Source of the DNA: Camillea tinctor
Taxonomy: Eukaryota > Ascomycota > Sordariomycetes > Xylariales > Xylariaceae
DNA: 64,000 nt
NCBI GenBank assembly: GCA_022578605.1
Contig: MU394105.1
Location: forward strand, 124,001-188,000
Direction of reading: 5' to 3'
Positions 10,566-23,800 of this stretch are shown piece by piece. Within the stretch, counting starts at the first letter, position 1, and every line of letters begins with the position of its first letter. Under the pieces are notes generated by a model. The model was given only the letters and a program-made list of their open reading frames with translations. It was not told the DNA's origin and searched no databases. Made by a program: the position numbers and the translations under genes.

Positions 10566-11422
10566 GATAGAAAAAGCAAGACAGGGAGACGAGAGGAGAA
10601 AAAAAAGATATATATATTGAAATACTTACAAACCTTTTTGTCTAGTTTAGTAGCGAAACCCTTCTTAGGAAAACCCCAAGCAAACACAATAAATCTTGCG
10701 AAGAAACAACGCAAGAAACGCTAAGACAGCTATAGTAGTGGAAGAAGAAAAAAGAGAAGATGTCACCAAACCGGGTCAGGTCTTGCTTCCTATAGTGCAG
10801 ACAGGGTAGAAGATGGAGATATCGATGATAGATTTCTGAAGATAAATGATCTTGAAGAGGAAGAAGTTGGTAGAGAGACTCGGTATAGACAGATGAAAAA
10901 CGGGGTTTAAAGCAGAGAGAAAGGAATTCAGAAAGAGAGAGAGGGGCGAAAGTGGGATGGAGGGGAGAGATATAATTTTAGATGGGTAGGTTAGGTTGGG
11001 GGTTTTTTTTAGTTTCTTTTTTTTTTTTTTAGCTGAGCTTCTGGGGTCTGATGCTCAGTTTTCGAGTTGGTGCAAATTGAACAATGGAGAACAATGGAGA
11101 GGTTCGATGGTAAGGGAGAATGTTTAGTTTAGATGGGATATGTAAAGTAAGGTAGGTATTATGTGGCGGCGACGCGAGACAGGTGTAGTAAGTGTGTATG
11201 TGATGTTGCTGGGATTGGGGTGTGGAATAAGGAATTTTGCCGTGCGAAGGCACTTTCTCGAAATTCAGGTGGTGTCCAGGACCAGAAAAAAAAAAAGTTG
11301 GGCTCCATTTGAATTGAAAATCGTGAAATAATAAAACTGGGGGGTGGAGGTAGGTTGCCGGATATTTCTCGGCACTTTCCCTTCCGATCTTGACAAAAGC
11401 TAAGCTAAGCTATCTGCGTACT

Positions 11423-11440
11423 AGTAGTAGTACTACTACT
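11423..11440. repeat. Perfect 18-bp palindrome (AGT)3(ACT)3
   Basis: The two 9-bp halves are exact reverse complements, and the element directly follows an (AAGCT)3 tract at about 11398-11412. It may be chance simple sequence; no function is implied. Confidence 0.7.
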
Positions 11441-13367
11441 TTACATATACGCCCAGCTGTACTGGGAGATAAGCATTCGATTACGTCGTTCGGCCCGCTG
11501 CATCTGTGCGTATTGAAACAAGGTGAGGTGAGGTCCACGGGTCTAGGGTAACTAGGTACTACTAGTCTAAGGCAGGTAATACATAGGTACATAAGTAGAT
11601 GATCTTTTAGAATATTTGCATATCGTAGAATGCTAGCTCCGGATTCGTTCAGATGATGCAATGAAGAAGAATACCTAAAGTAAAGAGTGATATAAAAATC
11701 GTAGGTGACTTTTCTATTTTTATATTTTTTTTAATATAAAGTCCATGCCAACAAGAACTTCAATCAGGGTTGGAATTAGTATGATAAAGGTTGACATCTA
11801 CTAACACGGACACCCTGCCTAATGTATACCTACTGTTACACAGAGAGTTAGTAGCCATCAATATGTACTAACCTAGGTTAAGTAGTTTCCAACCCAGACT
11901 ATTCTCACATGCGTGTAATTGAACCTGCTCACGTAAATATAAGTAATCCCGCCTTTGATACACCAGAAAAGCCGTTCTTACATGAAACTTGTAACCAACC
12001 AACATCGTTCATTGCCTAATTACCCGTCCATTCCTCTCTACAAAGTCATGTTCCTCTCCCCTTTATCTCCTCTATATGTTAGAGAGGAGGGAAAACAGAA
12101 TAAAGGGGAGGAAGAGAAGAAGAAGAGTAAAAGAAGAAATCAGCAAGTTACAAACCCAACCTAACCATGAATACAAAAGTTCATAGCCGGAAAATAATCG
12201 ATGTAATTATTCTCAATACATAGGTCAAAGACATCAATATATATCATCACTATATTAATTATGTAGCCGACAACTTCAAGTCTAATTAGTCGAGTTTAGC
12301 TCGGGATTTTGACATTTACATATCCCTGCGAACCTGAGCCTACCTAATCTTCAAAACCCAAGCCATATAATACCTCCCTAGTATCACACCCCTTACGTGG
12401 TTGGGCAAGCTGTTATACAGAATGTCCCATGACTTAAGTGCCTCCTAAAGTGATCATATGGACTGCACACGTCGGTAGTTTAACTACTAGGTACATAGCA
12501 ACTACGGAGGTTAGGTTTGAGGCGAGGCCAAGTTTGATACCGGTTTGATTTCCCAGATCAAATAAATAATAGTGGCGAGAAAACAAATGAAAATAAATAC
12601 CCTCGACTACCTACTTACACACTCATTGGAAGTATCTAAGTAGGTAGCATAGATTCACGGGGCACGTACAACATCAGAAAAGCTTGTGGGATTCCCATTA
12701 CTCTTTTAGATCAGTCACTCCTATCAAAATACTTGATACATGTGATACATGAACGACACCAACTCCGCCGATCGTACAACCCAGCATCCTCCTTTTTATC
12801 CCAATAACAGAAGCTACGTGATACTTTTCCGAGTAACCACGCTATGTAGGCAGGCACCCGATGTAGTTACCGGCAAACGACTTATCTAGGACGAATCAAA
12901 AGAGGAGGACAGGCGTGTCAGGTTTTTTTTTTTTCTTTTTTTTTTTTCGAAACTCGGGAAGGCAAGATGAACGGTTTGCATCTTGTAAACAAACGGCAGT
13001 AACACCTGTAAACCTGCTTAAGTACTTACTCTATATAGGTGTGCTGGAGAGTTATGTATGTGTAGGGAAAGAATGCATTCACCATGGTAGTTTCCGATTG
13101 CAATAAGTAATCAAACCTAATATCTCGAGGAGGTGCATAAGGCAGGTGCTACTTAATCTGGTGGTCTAATCAGATGGTCTCTTGCACTCGCGACGTAAAC
13201 AAACCGGTAACCTATATTCTAGATACCTAACCAAGTACTGGGTAGTACTCTGGTGACTGGAATTATAAGGTTCCAATTCATACTACCTAGTGAGCACCGT
13301 GGGACTGGAAAACCTCAACTCTTACACCCACTCATCCTACTTCACCCCATATCTGAGAAGAGGGAAA

Positions 13368-14087
13368 ATGTCCGTTTGTGGTGAACCAGACTGGCCGTTC
13401 TGCCAACAGCCTGGTCTCCCGAACTGGTTCTGTTGCGCGTCGACCGCGACGTGCATACCATTAGCAGGGTATACAACCGTCTTGTGTTGTCCAAACGATC
13501 AAAACTGCACTTACGTCGAAATAATTCCCTGCGATCTGACACTACAGGACCCATCAACGCAGCAGACACCCCCGGAAATCCAAACCTCAGAATTAAGGGG
13601 CCCGCTACCGGAATGCAATACTGCTTGTTGTCCCTGGGGTTATTCGTGTGAGGACGGGTACTGCAAGATAAGCCAAGACCAGTCCAAGGCGCCGCATGAA
13701 GACGATGGTGGTGACAACGACGGTGACGGATCCTCCGTGACGAGTTCTATAGTATCACCCTCAACAGCCCCCTCTTCTCCTGCCAGCACTACTTCCATTT
13801 CACACTCTTCCCTTCAAGAGAGTATCGCGGTGGTGCCGACTAGCCAGCCAAGCCAAGAGGCCCGGAAATCGGATACATCCATAAGCACTCCCACAATAAT
13901 AGGCACAGCTATCGGTGGGTTCATTGGTCTTGTGCTCATCGTTATAATTGGGTACCTGGCGAGAAAGTTACGACAAGTCAAGAAAGAGGCTAAAGATGGG
14001 AGTGCTGCGGGCCGAGACGTCTCAAATGTCTCTAGAGAGCCGAAAGCTCCTGAACTCGAGGCCAGAGCTATACACGAGATGGGATAA
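13368..14087 (+). CDS. Cysteine-rich single-pass membrane protein, unknown function
   Basis: A single exon from ATG 13368 to TAA gives 239 aa. The frame stays open upstream to a GTG at 13290, but the MSVCGEPDWPFC start fits the cysteine pattern best. Residues 1-~105 contain about 16 cysteines in groups (CGEPDWPFC, FCCAS, LCCPNDQNC, CNTACCPWGYSC, DGYCK), suggesting a disulphide-bonded outer domain. An acidic Ser/Thr-rich stalk follows, then one transmembrane helix (GTAIGGFIGLVLIVIIGYLA, ~residues 180-199) and a basic then mixed cytosolic tail. There is no N-terminal signal peptide, so the helix would have to act as a reverse signal anchor with the N-terminus outside. I recall similar unnamed proteins in other Sordariomycetes but no assigned function. 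A surface sensor or wall-facing role is speculation. Confidence 0.75.
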   Translation: MSVCGEPDWPFCQQPGLPNWFCCASTATCIPLAGYTTVLCCPNDQNCTYVEIIPCDLTLQDPSTQQTPPEIQTSELRGPLPECNTACCPWGYSCEDGYCKISQDQSKAPHEDDGGDNDGDGSSVTSSIVSPSTAPSSPASTTSISHSSLQESIAVVPTSQPSQEARKSDTSISTPTIIGTAIGGFIGLVLIVIIGYLARKLRQVKKEAKDGSAAGRDVSNVSREPKAPELEARAIHEMG

Positions 14088-17000
14088 AATGGATAAGGGG
14101 AGAACATACCTATTAGGCTATGGATCCGGGTTCATCATAAGTTAGGGCAAAGGCGTTTTCTTGTAAAAGGTACGGCCTAGGTTCCTCATCACCACCTTAC
14201 ACCATTTTCTTGGGGTGGGTTCCTCTCTTTCTAACATGGTTGGCCTTCATAGTGTTGGTCTAGGTTTTATGCGTGTCGTTCGAGCAATCGTGAAAAAGCA
14301 GATATTCAGAGGGATTGGACAAAGGCCGTGTCTGGAGCAACAAGCTGCCACTTCGATTGAACTCTAAGAACGTTGAGTCGAAGACGGAACCCACATTCTA
14401 AATCTATCACACGGTGAAGGAATTAGCAATGAATTTCTTAATCTAGAGATAGGCTTTCGCGGAGATTAAAAAGAAACAACTCGCTTGTAATCTCGGGAAT
14501 GCAGCTAAGTCCATCTCCTTTTAAAAAGCCGGTTTGATCAACAAGATAGGCTTCTATCACGACTTCTTGGTGCCGACGACATGGTGGTGGGCTGATGAGA
14601 AACAGTGCTCTCAGGATGATGATATGTGTGAAATGGGTGATATGTTTTTTTCTACCACAATCTAGGTACTAGCAAGAAAAACCCAGGTTCCAGTCGAGAG
14701 AAGTTATTTGTCATCTACCTAGGAAGAACTTGAAGTGCGAATCTAAGTCTAGAGCAATACTACCTCTCGAAGATAGACAATAACCATAGGCTGACAAAGC
14801 AAATATGATAAACCTTTTGGTCTCCCTTCTAAGGATAGTTCTATTTCAAGCGTGGTAATGCAAATTCTTAAAGAAGAACAGACATCGAACATGGTACCGA
14901 GATATCGCCGCATCATAGTCCACCTACCTAAGTTCAGTTGCTATTCGCTTGCTACGCCTGTAGCATCCACATCTAGATACATAGGACTTGATGCTATTGA
15001 GTGTCCGATCACACCGGCTATCACGGCGTGACTCCTCAATACCCTGCCCCCCTTTCCCCATTGCAGCCTGATATTTATGACTTCTTCACCCATATTTGAG
15101 ACCTATTGTTTGATGATGGTGCTGTTGTGAGTCGGACTCCTAAGGAATAAGAAAAGGGGGAAGGGGGCTAGCTGCGACCTTGATTTTCTTCAAGGTCATG
15201 TGTTGCGCATCGAAAACCCCATCGTTGGCCATTCTAACCCCTGTCTAGCCAGGATCAAAAAGTTGATGAGGCTTTTTGGAGCTCGATGCCTCCTGATAGG
15301 TAGACAAGTTAGCAGTTATGTATGCAAGTGACTAGGATCTCGGGTTTTATTAAATATCCGTTTTGTCGCTCCTTCAAGACGTGGGAATTTCCCGAGGAGG
15401 ATTTAAATAGAGGAATTGAAGGAAGAAAGAGGCCAAACAGTCAAAGTTGAACGTAGTTCGAAAAGAGAAAAGGGGAAGATCCGCTAGTATCCGAGTCAAG
15501 CAGCGAAGATCATTCGCCTAGCCGTTCTTCGCGTGGTGAAGATACATCTTCCGCTCTTTATCTCTCGGTCTCTTCGTACCAAGCCAAGTGTGCGCCCGCG
15601 CACTGGCGGGGTGATGAGCCACGGGATCGTCAATGCAATGCGGCGAATAAGAGCTTGAGGCGAGGTGCTCAATGCGAAGCCTAGACTTTTTAAACTAGAC
15701 TTGATGTTTCCACTCTGGAAGGATCGCAACGCCATGTTCTCTCGACCGTCTTCGCCCTGTATGCGATGTCTCATACTTCCAAGACGAGATATGTTCTCAG
15801 ACATTGAGGACTTCACGGCTTCCAAAAACGTTACTTTCTGTAACAGGGAAAGGGTTGTTGTCATAGGACCTATCGCCACAAAATACGATCAAACTGAATA
15901 GAAGGCAAACTCATAGGAAGATCATTGATGAACGCTGCAATGGACGATGTGAAGTGGATATTTAGTTGCGGGCTTAAGTGGGGGCTGTTTTATCCCATAG
16001 TCGAGGAGTTATCGTCACCCGATGACCTGGTTAGAAGGAAACATAGCAAGACATAAACCCCCACGGCCAAGGATGTTGCCCTTTTATATACCACTTACGT
16101 ATTATTCAATGCATATAAGACATGATATATATACATAACCGATGTGTGTGATGGCACCTCTCAAGAGAACTGCGGAACGGTACATATGTCGATGCCCACT
16201 TTCTTTTCCAACCCATGTTAGTCTCCATTTACTGACCTAGATACAAGCTAGGTTGGCAGGCCATTAGAGCAGTCATTGTTTGAAGGGGTAGGTAGCTCGA
16301 CTGTGACTTGAAGCAAGCGGCATTTGTCGTATTTGCATTCTTTGCGCCAGGGGTCTCTTTACTAATTATCGATGATGGGGATGAAGAGCCATCACATACA
16401 TGGAGAACTATGTTACAAGATGGATGTCCTATACCGGAACGAGTCTTCCGAAATAGTGACTAGTTGAAAAAAAAATCTTGACCTTGTAAGTGCATTTCTC
16501 CCATTCACACACACACGCCTCGTATTCATCTCTAATCTAGTCGTCATTGGGGGGTCAGATATAAATTAGGTAAATTTGCTACATATATCATATATACTGA
16601 AGTAGACAACCATGGCCTGAGTGGTTTTGGGTCGAGTTGCGCTACACATATCCATACTTCAATAGGATCAATGATCGACCTAACTTAGGCGTCTCGACTT
16701 ATCCGTACCCATGTGCGTGGGTTTATAGTGAAACGACCGCGCTGTCACTAATTCTCTACCGACATACCCGTTCTTGCGTTCCCTCCCGGTCCAGACCTTT
16801 ACAATCTTAATCAGACAGTGGACAATGAAGTATGCTCATTCAAGTTACTATCGAACTGCCGTGTTGAAGTGGTGTGTTTTCCATGTACCTGGAATCAAAA
16901 GAACAATTATTGATGCATCTACCCTCAACGTAACCACCCAGGCGCGTAAGGTGTAGAGACCCCCAGAATGGGTTCATATAGGTTCATAGGGACTGGTGGA

Positions 17001-18724
17001 GAGCTGCAGCGCCCTTTTTTATTCTCGAACTTTATTAGGTTACGTACATGTATTGGCTTTCCTTTCTAACAATATTTCCATGATCATCAATTGAAGGAAT
17101 TCCTTGTCCATAGGCTCCTTCATTCAAGAGTTTCGAGTCACGCGACAACGTTTGTCGTTGAGGCTGATCCAATATCGGTACGAGCACTGACATCTAATTA
17201 TAACAATAGAGTTGAGAGATCTCACCTCGTACCAGCTTCAGAATTGTAATGTAACCGTAGATTAATCTCAGAACGGGCGCTATACTAGTTACGTCTTCTT
17301 TCGAGAACATTAACGAAACGTCAAGAGTCTATAATGAATCGAAACTAGCCCCGCCTGGTAGGTATATCAGTTACTGGAACTCGACAAGTGGATTATAAGA
17401 TGCACATATATGCAACTCCTAAAAACCCATCAGGTCTGGGAACAGGTTTGGGTCAAGTCGATCCGTGTGTGTACTAAGGTTAGTGTCGTAGTTGAAAAGT
17501 GAAGCGATTAGAGGTAAAATATAAAACACGTTAACTAGCCTCCGTTTCCCTTAACCCCTTGCCCCTGTTCCTTGCTAGCCCTGTTGCCGTGAACGATACG
17601 ACACTAAAGAAAAGGAAGGATGAAGCGGGGAAGTCCCCGGCTGGCGGATGCTAGAAATCTTCCCAGGAACATATACGCCTACATGTTTTGTTCGGTTTTC
17701 TTTTTGTTCCGTCTTCTTCTTTTTGGGGGTCAATACCGTCTTAGTAACTAGGTACGCATACATACCACATACTACCCCCCTTTATCCTCTCGTCCCCCCT
17801 TTTCTCTCCGAGACCCCTACCTTGGAGAGGGCGTACGTACATATGCGCACATACATACCAGACATACATACATACATACATACCTGGTAGATGCAGTTGG
17901 TCACGACCCATAGCGGCTAACACATCCGATCCTCTCCACAGACTAAGCTGCTACCTTACCTACATACGCACCATATGCCTACTCTCACTTCCTAATCATC
18001 TAGTGTCTCTTCTTTCCATATTCGATTTTCGTCAATCCGCTTCGTTCACACAATAGAAGACAAAGACGGAAGACGGAAGACCTAAGACTCTTAGCTCTTT
18101 TTTTTTAATTTTTTTTTTTTTTTGACTCGACCTATTAACACTTGGTGACTTTTGCCATTCACCCAACAACAACCACAACGGCTTTTATTACCGGATGTAA
18201 GAAGCTACTTGTATTTGGTTTATAATATTATTTTGATCCCGAAGTCCGAGAGTCTGTGCTTCTCTACACTACTTCACTACTGTTACTATTGTTTTTATCC
18301 TTTCCCACGTGCCGAGTTCGTGCAAATACATACATTTACTTCGTTCGACCTGGTTCTGTAAGATTATTCGAGCGCGGCTACAGATACGGGAGCCCGGTTT
18401 TTATCTCAATTTAGAGACTTGGTTGGAGGAGGAAGATCTAAGCCGGTCAGGCCCGTCCCCGTTCGCCATGACTGTTCCTGGATCTTCCCCGCGATCTCGA
18501 CGAACTGCTTTCCGTTTTTGACGACCGATACTATAGCAGCCCTTCTACCGTACCCAATTCCCCAGTTCCTCGACGAGCCTTGTGGAGGGCACAGGGTCTT
18601 TTCCCGCTCCCGCGCACAACTGACCCAAGGTACTCTACCCAACGGATCTTCCCGATTTGTTGGTTTTGAGATCTCGCATTTCACACCGCACGTAAGCTTG
18701 CCTGCCGCTTAGTATCCTTGCGCC
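14088..18724. other. Intergenic region (4.6 kb), no recognised gene
   Basis: The longest ORFs here are a minus-strand one at 15496-15879 (true ATG would be 15864) and a plus-strand one at 15665-15901. Both are compositionally random, have no recognisable domain and overlap each other. An (ATAC)n microsatellite lies at about 17860-17883. T-runs near 18100-18122 and a pyrimidine-rich segment before 18725 probably belong to the Zn2Cys6 gene promoter. I see no RNA gene, transposon ORF or terminal repeat. Confidence 0.5.
17860..17883. repeat. (ATAC)n microsatellite
   Basis: About five to six ATAC units in the spacer upstream of the Zn2Cys6 gene, preceded by related ACATACATACC sequence. No function is implied. 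Confidence 0.8.
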
Positions 18725-20836
18725 ATGGTCTATTGTGGCAAGGCATCCCAGGGCTGCCAAAGCTGTCGAACGCGGCGTATAAAAGTGTGTAACCACCTTC
18801 TTTCATTTATGAAATCTTGTTCATCGTTCTCTCTTTTTCGTCCAATCTCCTTCTCTCGCGTCACACTCCATGTCCATGAACATGCTCCACTCTCTTGCTT
18901 GCTTACCACGTAATGTACCCGGTCATTGGGAGACTTGGGGAATAAGCTAGATTAATAGGAGTGGCCGAGTGGCCGAGTGGCTGATGAGTTCTGGTTATTG
19001 CCAAAGAGGGAAAAGAAGAAAAAGAAAAGAGTGGGAGAGGGGGAAACATGGTAACCGCGAGAAAATAAGGAACGTGACTGACCGACTTCTTCTACCTAAA
19101 GTGTGACAAGAAACGACCAGAATGCTCCCAATGCATCCGAGTGGGCAAAAAGTGCCCTGGATATCGGGACCAGTTATCCCTGATGTTCCGAGATGAGAGC
19201 ACCAAAGTCATCCAGAAAGCACACGCTCAATGGGGCACTTCGGGTTCTCCTAGCGATAGCGGCAGTAGTTCTTCCTCAAGCTCCGATGCAGCCTCGTCCC
19301 CTGGCGAATCTTCTTCTGCCGTTGCCTCAACATCGGCGAGCGAGACCCCAGCATTGGTCTCCGCCGCGCTATCCCAGCAGATAGTTGCTTCGTCTTCGAA
19401 GGTACCTCGAAGAATAGAGCCCACACTAGAGCAGCGCGGGCTTCAGTTCTACATCGATCGTTATCTCCTGAACCACCCCGACTCTCCGAAGGCGCCGGAG
19501 ATAGCGGACCACTTGTCCAACGATGCCTCGCAGAACGTCATGGTGGCGGTGGGACTTGCAGGCATGTCTAACCTACTAGGGAACAAGAGCATGGGCTTGG
19601 TATCACGGTCCAAGTATGTCACGGCCCTGAAGCAGGTCGGCCAAGCCATTGCTGCCGGCGGCAGCGGTTGGCCGAACGTAGCAGGACCTATACGGTCTAT
19701 TGTGACGCTTGCTATGTTTGAAGTGAGTATCTTTGTTGAATAGTTTAAAAAAATTACACAGCAGCAGTGCTCACCATGTACAGGTTGTCCAAGGTAAAGG
19801 TTCAGCGATGACGGCCGGCTCGGCCAACATGCATATCAATGGTGCCCTCGCCCTGTTTCGTACGGTGCTACCTAATACAAACGCCCCCGGAGGTGTCCGC
19901 CCTGTATTACAATTAATCTACGCTATGGTATGTGTTGCCTCTAGTTAGCCGTGGCTTTTCCATGAGTTACTAACAGAGTTGCTATAGTTCATACCTTGTC
20001 AAGTTACTGATACGCCCTTACCGCCGGCGTTCTTCGAATGCCTTAAAATATGCAAACACATACTGCGGGATGTCCCGGAAGTTTGCTGCACTGACCTGGC
20101 GTTGTTGATAGCCCGCCTCATTCAACTACTAGACATCACTAAACACACGGTCCTCGCGGACGATCAGCCTGCTACGGACGATATACTACAGCAGTTCTTG
20201 CTCCTAGACAGCTCGTTCGATGAGCTAGAGCCCCGCCTGTTTAAGGCCTACCCCTATACGATACACCAAGGCGGGAACTTCCCACGGGAGGCCGTGTTCC
20301 GCGGGAAATGGCACACATACACCCAGATATGGGGCGCGCGGTTGTGGAATCACTACCGATGGGCGCGCGTGCTCCTCAGCGGCGAGACCATCCAATTTTT
20401 AAGCAAGTACCCCCGGTCTAGCACGAGGTGTATGTCGCCGGCGCGCAAGGTGCGGTGCTACGCGATAGCAGAGAAGATGGCGGAGGACACCCTGGTCAGC
20501 ACGCCGACGCACTGGCACCACCCTGTACTGGACGCAGAAACGGCGCGGCAATTCGAGACGGTGGGCAAGACGGGGGGCGGCTCCGTTGGCCTGCCCACGC
20601 TGCTCTGGCACCTCGTAATCGCCGGGTGCGCCCCTAATGGCGCCCCCGAGCTCTGGGACTGGGTCCACGAGACACTACAGGTTGTCTGGAAGGCGATGGG
20701 CATGCATCACGCGCTGTCGCTTGCTGAGTTCATGGAGGAGCATCGCACGAAGCTCGAGAAGGCCACCATCGTGCCCACCTCCGCCCCTATTCCTGCCCAG
20801 GCGGTGGTTAAGGTTAAGGTCGAGGGCGATGCGTGA
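18725..20836 (+). CDS. Zn2Cys6 fungal transcription factor
   Basis: Four exons (18725-18784, 19102-19722, 19784-19927, 19988-20836) give 557 aa. The binuclear zinc cluster is complete only after splicing intron 1: CQSC-x6-C-x6-C-SQ-C-x6-C (CRTRRIK joined to CDKKRPEC, then CIRVGKKC), residues ~11-37. A Ser-rich linker follows (~residues 63-115), then a helical region to the C-terminus (EQRGLQFYIDRYLLNHPDSP onward) like the fungal-specific regulatory domain of many such regulators. It is expected to act in the nucleus as a DNA-binding regulator; target genes are unknown and no pathway cluster sits beside it. Intron 1 is unusually long (317 nt) and contains a tandem GTGGCCGA. Splicing inside the zinc cluster between the second and third Cys is common in this family. 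Donors are GTGTGT, GTGAGT and GTATGT. Confidence 0.88.
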
Positions 20837-23800
20837 GATGAAAAGAATAAAAAGGATGATCGTCTAAGAAGTTAAGAGAAGAAGGAAAACACAAATACCC
20901 AAACGAACTAGGAAAAGGAAAACAATCAGGCAGCAAAAAGGCAACAAAACACGGGCAACAAAGATATCAATTTCACGCGATGCACTATTTATTTATATCT
21001 ATGTACTATATATCTCTCACACAAATCATTGGGCGGCGTTCTGATTTCATTTCATTTAAATCAATTCTTTTACTCAGGTTTACATCGACGAGCAATATAC
21101 GAAGCAACAAAAGCGTGCCAGAAGTTCAGTGGAAAGACGGAACTGCAAGGGAAGAAGAGAAAATTAAAAGACTTGAGTTTTTTTTTCCCAGCGGAGAGGA
21201 ACGTATATATGGCTATTGGTACAAGGAATGAGAACGTATGGGCAAAAAGAATGTGGTAGGGGGGAAGAGGGGAGCGGACGATCTCAGACTTGAGGTGGCC
21301 TCGTTATCGAAGCCGAGGCTACCTTGCTTTAGAGACCACGGGCAAGTTGCGGTGGCTAGCCAATATATACACTTCAGACCTATACATATATAGGCAACGA
21401 AGTTAAAAAAGGAAAAGAAAAGACACAACGAGCCAAGATATCTACAGGGAGATTAGGATCAAGTGTTTAAGAGGGAGTGGGGGTTAAGGTGGAATTGGGA
21501 GAAAGCAAAGTGAAAAAGAAAAAAAGCGGAAACGTTGAGGGTCATCCGTGTGTATGGGCGTAGGCGTGCGTATAGATGGTACGTTTGTATGTAAATAAAA
21601 GAGTCAGTTCAAATAAGAAACATCTACCCATATGATCGTCCCATTCACTCATCGTAGAGGAAAACAATAGATCAAGGTCCTGTTATAAGCTCATAGATGG
21701 ATATATTATTGTAATGGCTCTTATAACATATATTGCGCATAGGACGAGATCGAGTTGCTCACTTATTCTAAAGCAAAAGGAGGGATGGGATGGGACTGGT
21801 ATTTATATTTAATGATGGTAACTAGGCATGCGTTATCGAAATACCTGTTCCAAGTAGGTGGTTTGGTTAGAGGATCAAGGGCGCTGAAAGGGGGAAGGGA
21901 TTAACTCTCTGAGTAGACTCATACGGACCTTATTAACACATTGAAAACTTACTCTGTGATTTACCAGCTCAAAGGGGGAAAGGGAGAAAGGGGGGTGAAA
22001 CCCCGAATTTGGTGCTCAGCTCTCAGAGATCAGGAAACATAACCGTCCAACTGTTCTCTAATATGCCACCTCTCGCCGAAGAACTCGGCGACCCGAAGGT
22101 GTTGTTCGGCAGTACTCGTCAGGATTCTTTGAGCCCAGTGAGTTAGGTAAATAAATAAAAAAGTGCTTGCTAGTATCTTGCGCCGGTCATCGGCAGATGT
22201 AGGGAGTGACTCGCAGAGAAACACTCAGCTCCTGGGGCGGAGAACGTCTATCCATTTAGTCGGGGAAAATTGGGTTGGGGGCATGAATGGAATAGGAGCT
22301 TCTCGGTAGGAGCCTGATGGCGCGCTCAAGTGGTTACTAGACAAATGCATGAGATAATTCTGGTCGAGTGCCCGCAGCTATTCTATGAATAGAGCGAAGA
22401 ACCCCCAAGATACCACTGTATCTTCGCGTATGTATGCACAAGTATCTAACTTGCTCTATCCGATATCCCGGTTGGTTTTAGAGGGAGGGATACGTTAAAC
22501 GATCCTTATGATAATTGTTGTGGTTAGGGTTACGAGTGGCATAGGATGGGCCAGAGAGTCCGAGGGAGGCATTATTAACCGTTATAGTGCTATGTTGGGT
22601 CTGCGCAAGGGAACCGGCTTCAGATTAGCGTTGAGTACTGACGACTGATCTATCGTTTTATACGCGTAGATGTATCAGCTTCTGGTTTAAAGCCATGTTG
22701 TTGTTAACCAACACTTATAGTCTAATGAGCAAATAGCAGGAGAATAGTTTGATAAGTTGATATTGCTCATGTAAGCAGGCGACCCTGATAGGTAGAATAA
22801 TATCAAGAATGTGTATCAGCGTTTCTCCTGTTTGTAAGGGAATGACTTTCAATGATAGTGATTATCGAATAGGCAGTAAACGGTTTCCTGTTACTATACA
22901 GAGACGGTTCTAATATTATCGTGTAATAACCCATGACTGCTGAAGGTAGATGTAACATTCTTTTACCGTGGGCGGATTAGAGAAAATGATATGGAGGAAT
23001 TTACTATTAATTATTAAAGTACTTCTATAGTGCAGAAGTCGAGTTCATCCATTGCCTATATGCAGGCATGGATGTTGGTTGGTGCAAGACAAGATGAACC
23101 AGATGGACCCAAGAATACTTGGAGACTAAAATTGGCCAATAGCAGTTTCCAATCAGGACCAAGGCAGGGCCATTTCTAGAGAGGTGAGGTCACGAGTGTT
23201 CCACGTGGGCACCTGGATGGCTGGTTGACTGGACAGAGGCAATGCGGAAGAACATGAACCCAGACCCGGTGTTGACGAGATTTTAAGTTCCAAGCTGCTG
23301 AGGTGAGGTCTACTGGTCTTTCCCGTTGCGCCTGCACAAGCGCACGGACCAACTCTAAATCGCGGGCATGCAAGAAATTTGATGCCCAAAGAAACTCTCC
23401 CCTGATCCCGTTCTGTAGTAGGGCCCTAGGTACATAGTAGGTGACCTATGTACTTATGTATCATCTATGTACCTACTCACCAGCCCACCTACATAAATGT
23501 ACATAACCTATGTAGACAGCGGGGTGGAAGATGCAAGAGGCCAAGGTAAATCCCCCCGATCGCATTTCACCTTATTGATATGCACAAGAGGGGCAGTTTT
23601 TTTTTACTAAGGAAACTTATACCCCCCCCTCCTTGTTTGCCCACATAGAACATCAACTTACCTCAACTCATACATAAGATATCTTGCACCTTTTGTTTTT
23701 TTAGCAACCAATTTCTATCCAGCCACATTCCAACATCTTTGTGCTTTAGACAACAACAATATCAACAATAACAGTACGTACACATACCCCCCCAAACACG

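Larger units (their letters stand above)
10385..13367. other. Intergenic region (3.0 kb), no recognised gene
   Basis: It holds the 5' leader/promoter of the G3BP-like gene, including a (TG/CG)n-type repeat at about 10528-10565, and purine-rich DNA near 10900-10990. Other landmarks are an 11-bp direct duplication near 11084-11105 (ACAATGGAGA), AAGCT repeats, an 18-bp (AGT)3(ACT)3 palindrome at 11423-11440, and T-runs near 12920-12950. No ORF resembles a protein I know. Confidence 0.5.

Noticed and set aside
15496..15879. 127-codon minus-strand ORF
   Set aside because: The listed start is a GTG, composition is random, there is no domain, it overlaps an equally random plus-strand ORF, and no splice partners were seen.
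18961..18985. tRNA-like A box (TGGCCGAGTGG) and a snoRNA-like TGATGA
   Set aside because: No B box (GGTTCGANNC) follows at tRNA distance and no acceptor stem forms. For a C/D snoRNA, a CTGA lies ~95 nt on, but no terminal stem pairs. Treated as an intron repeat.
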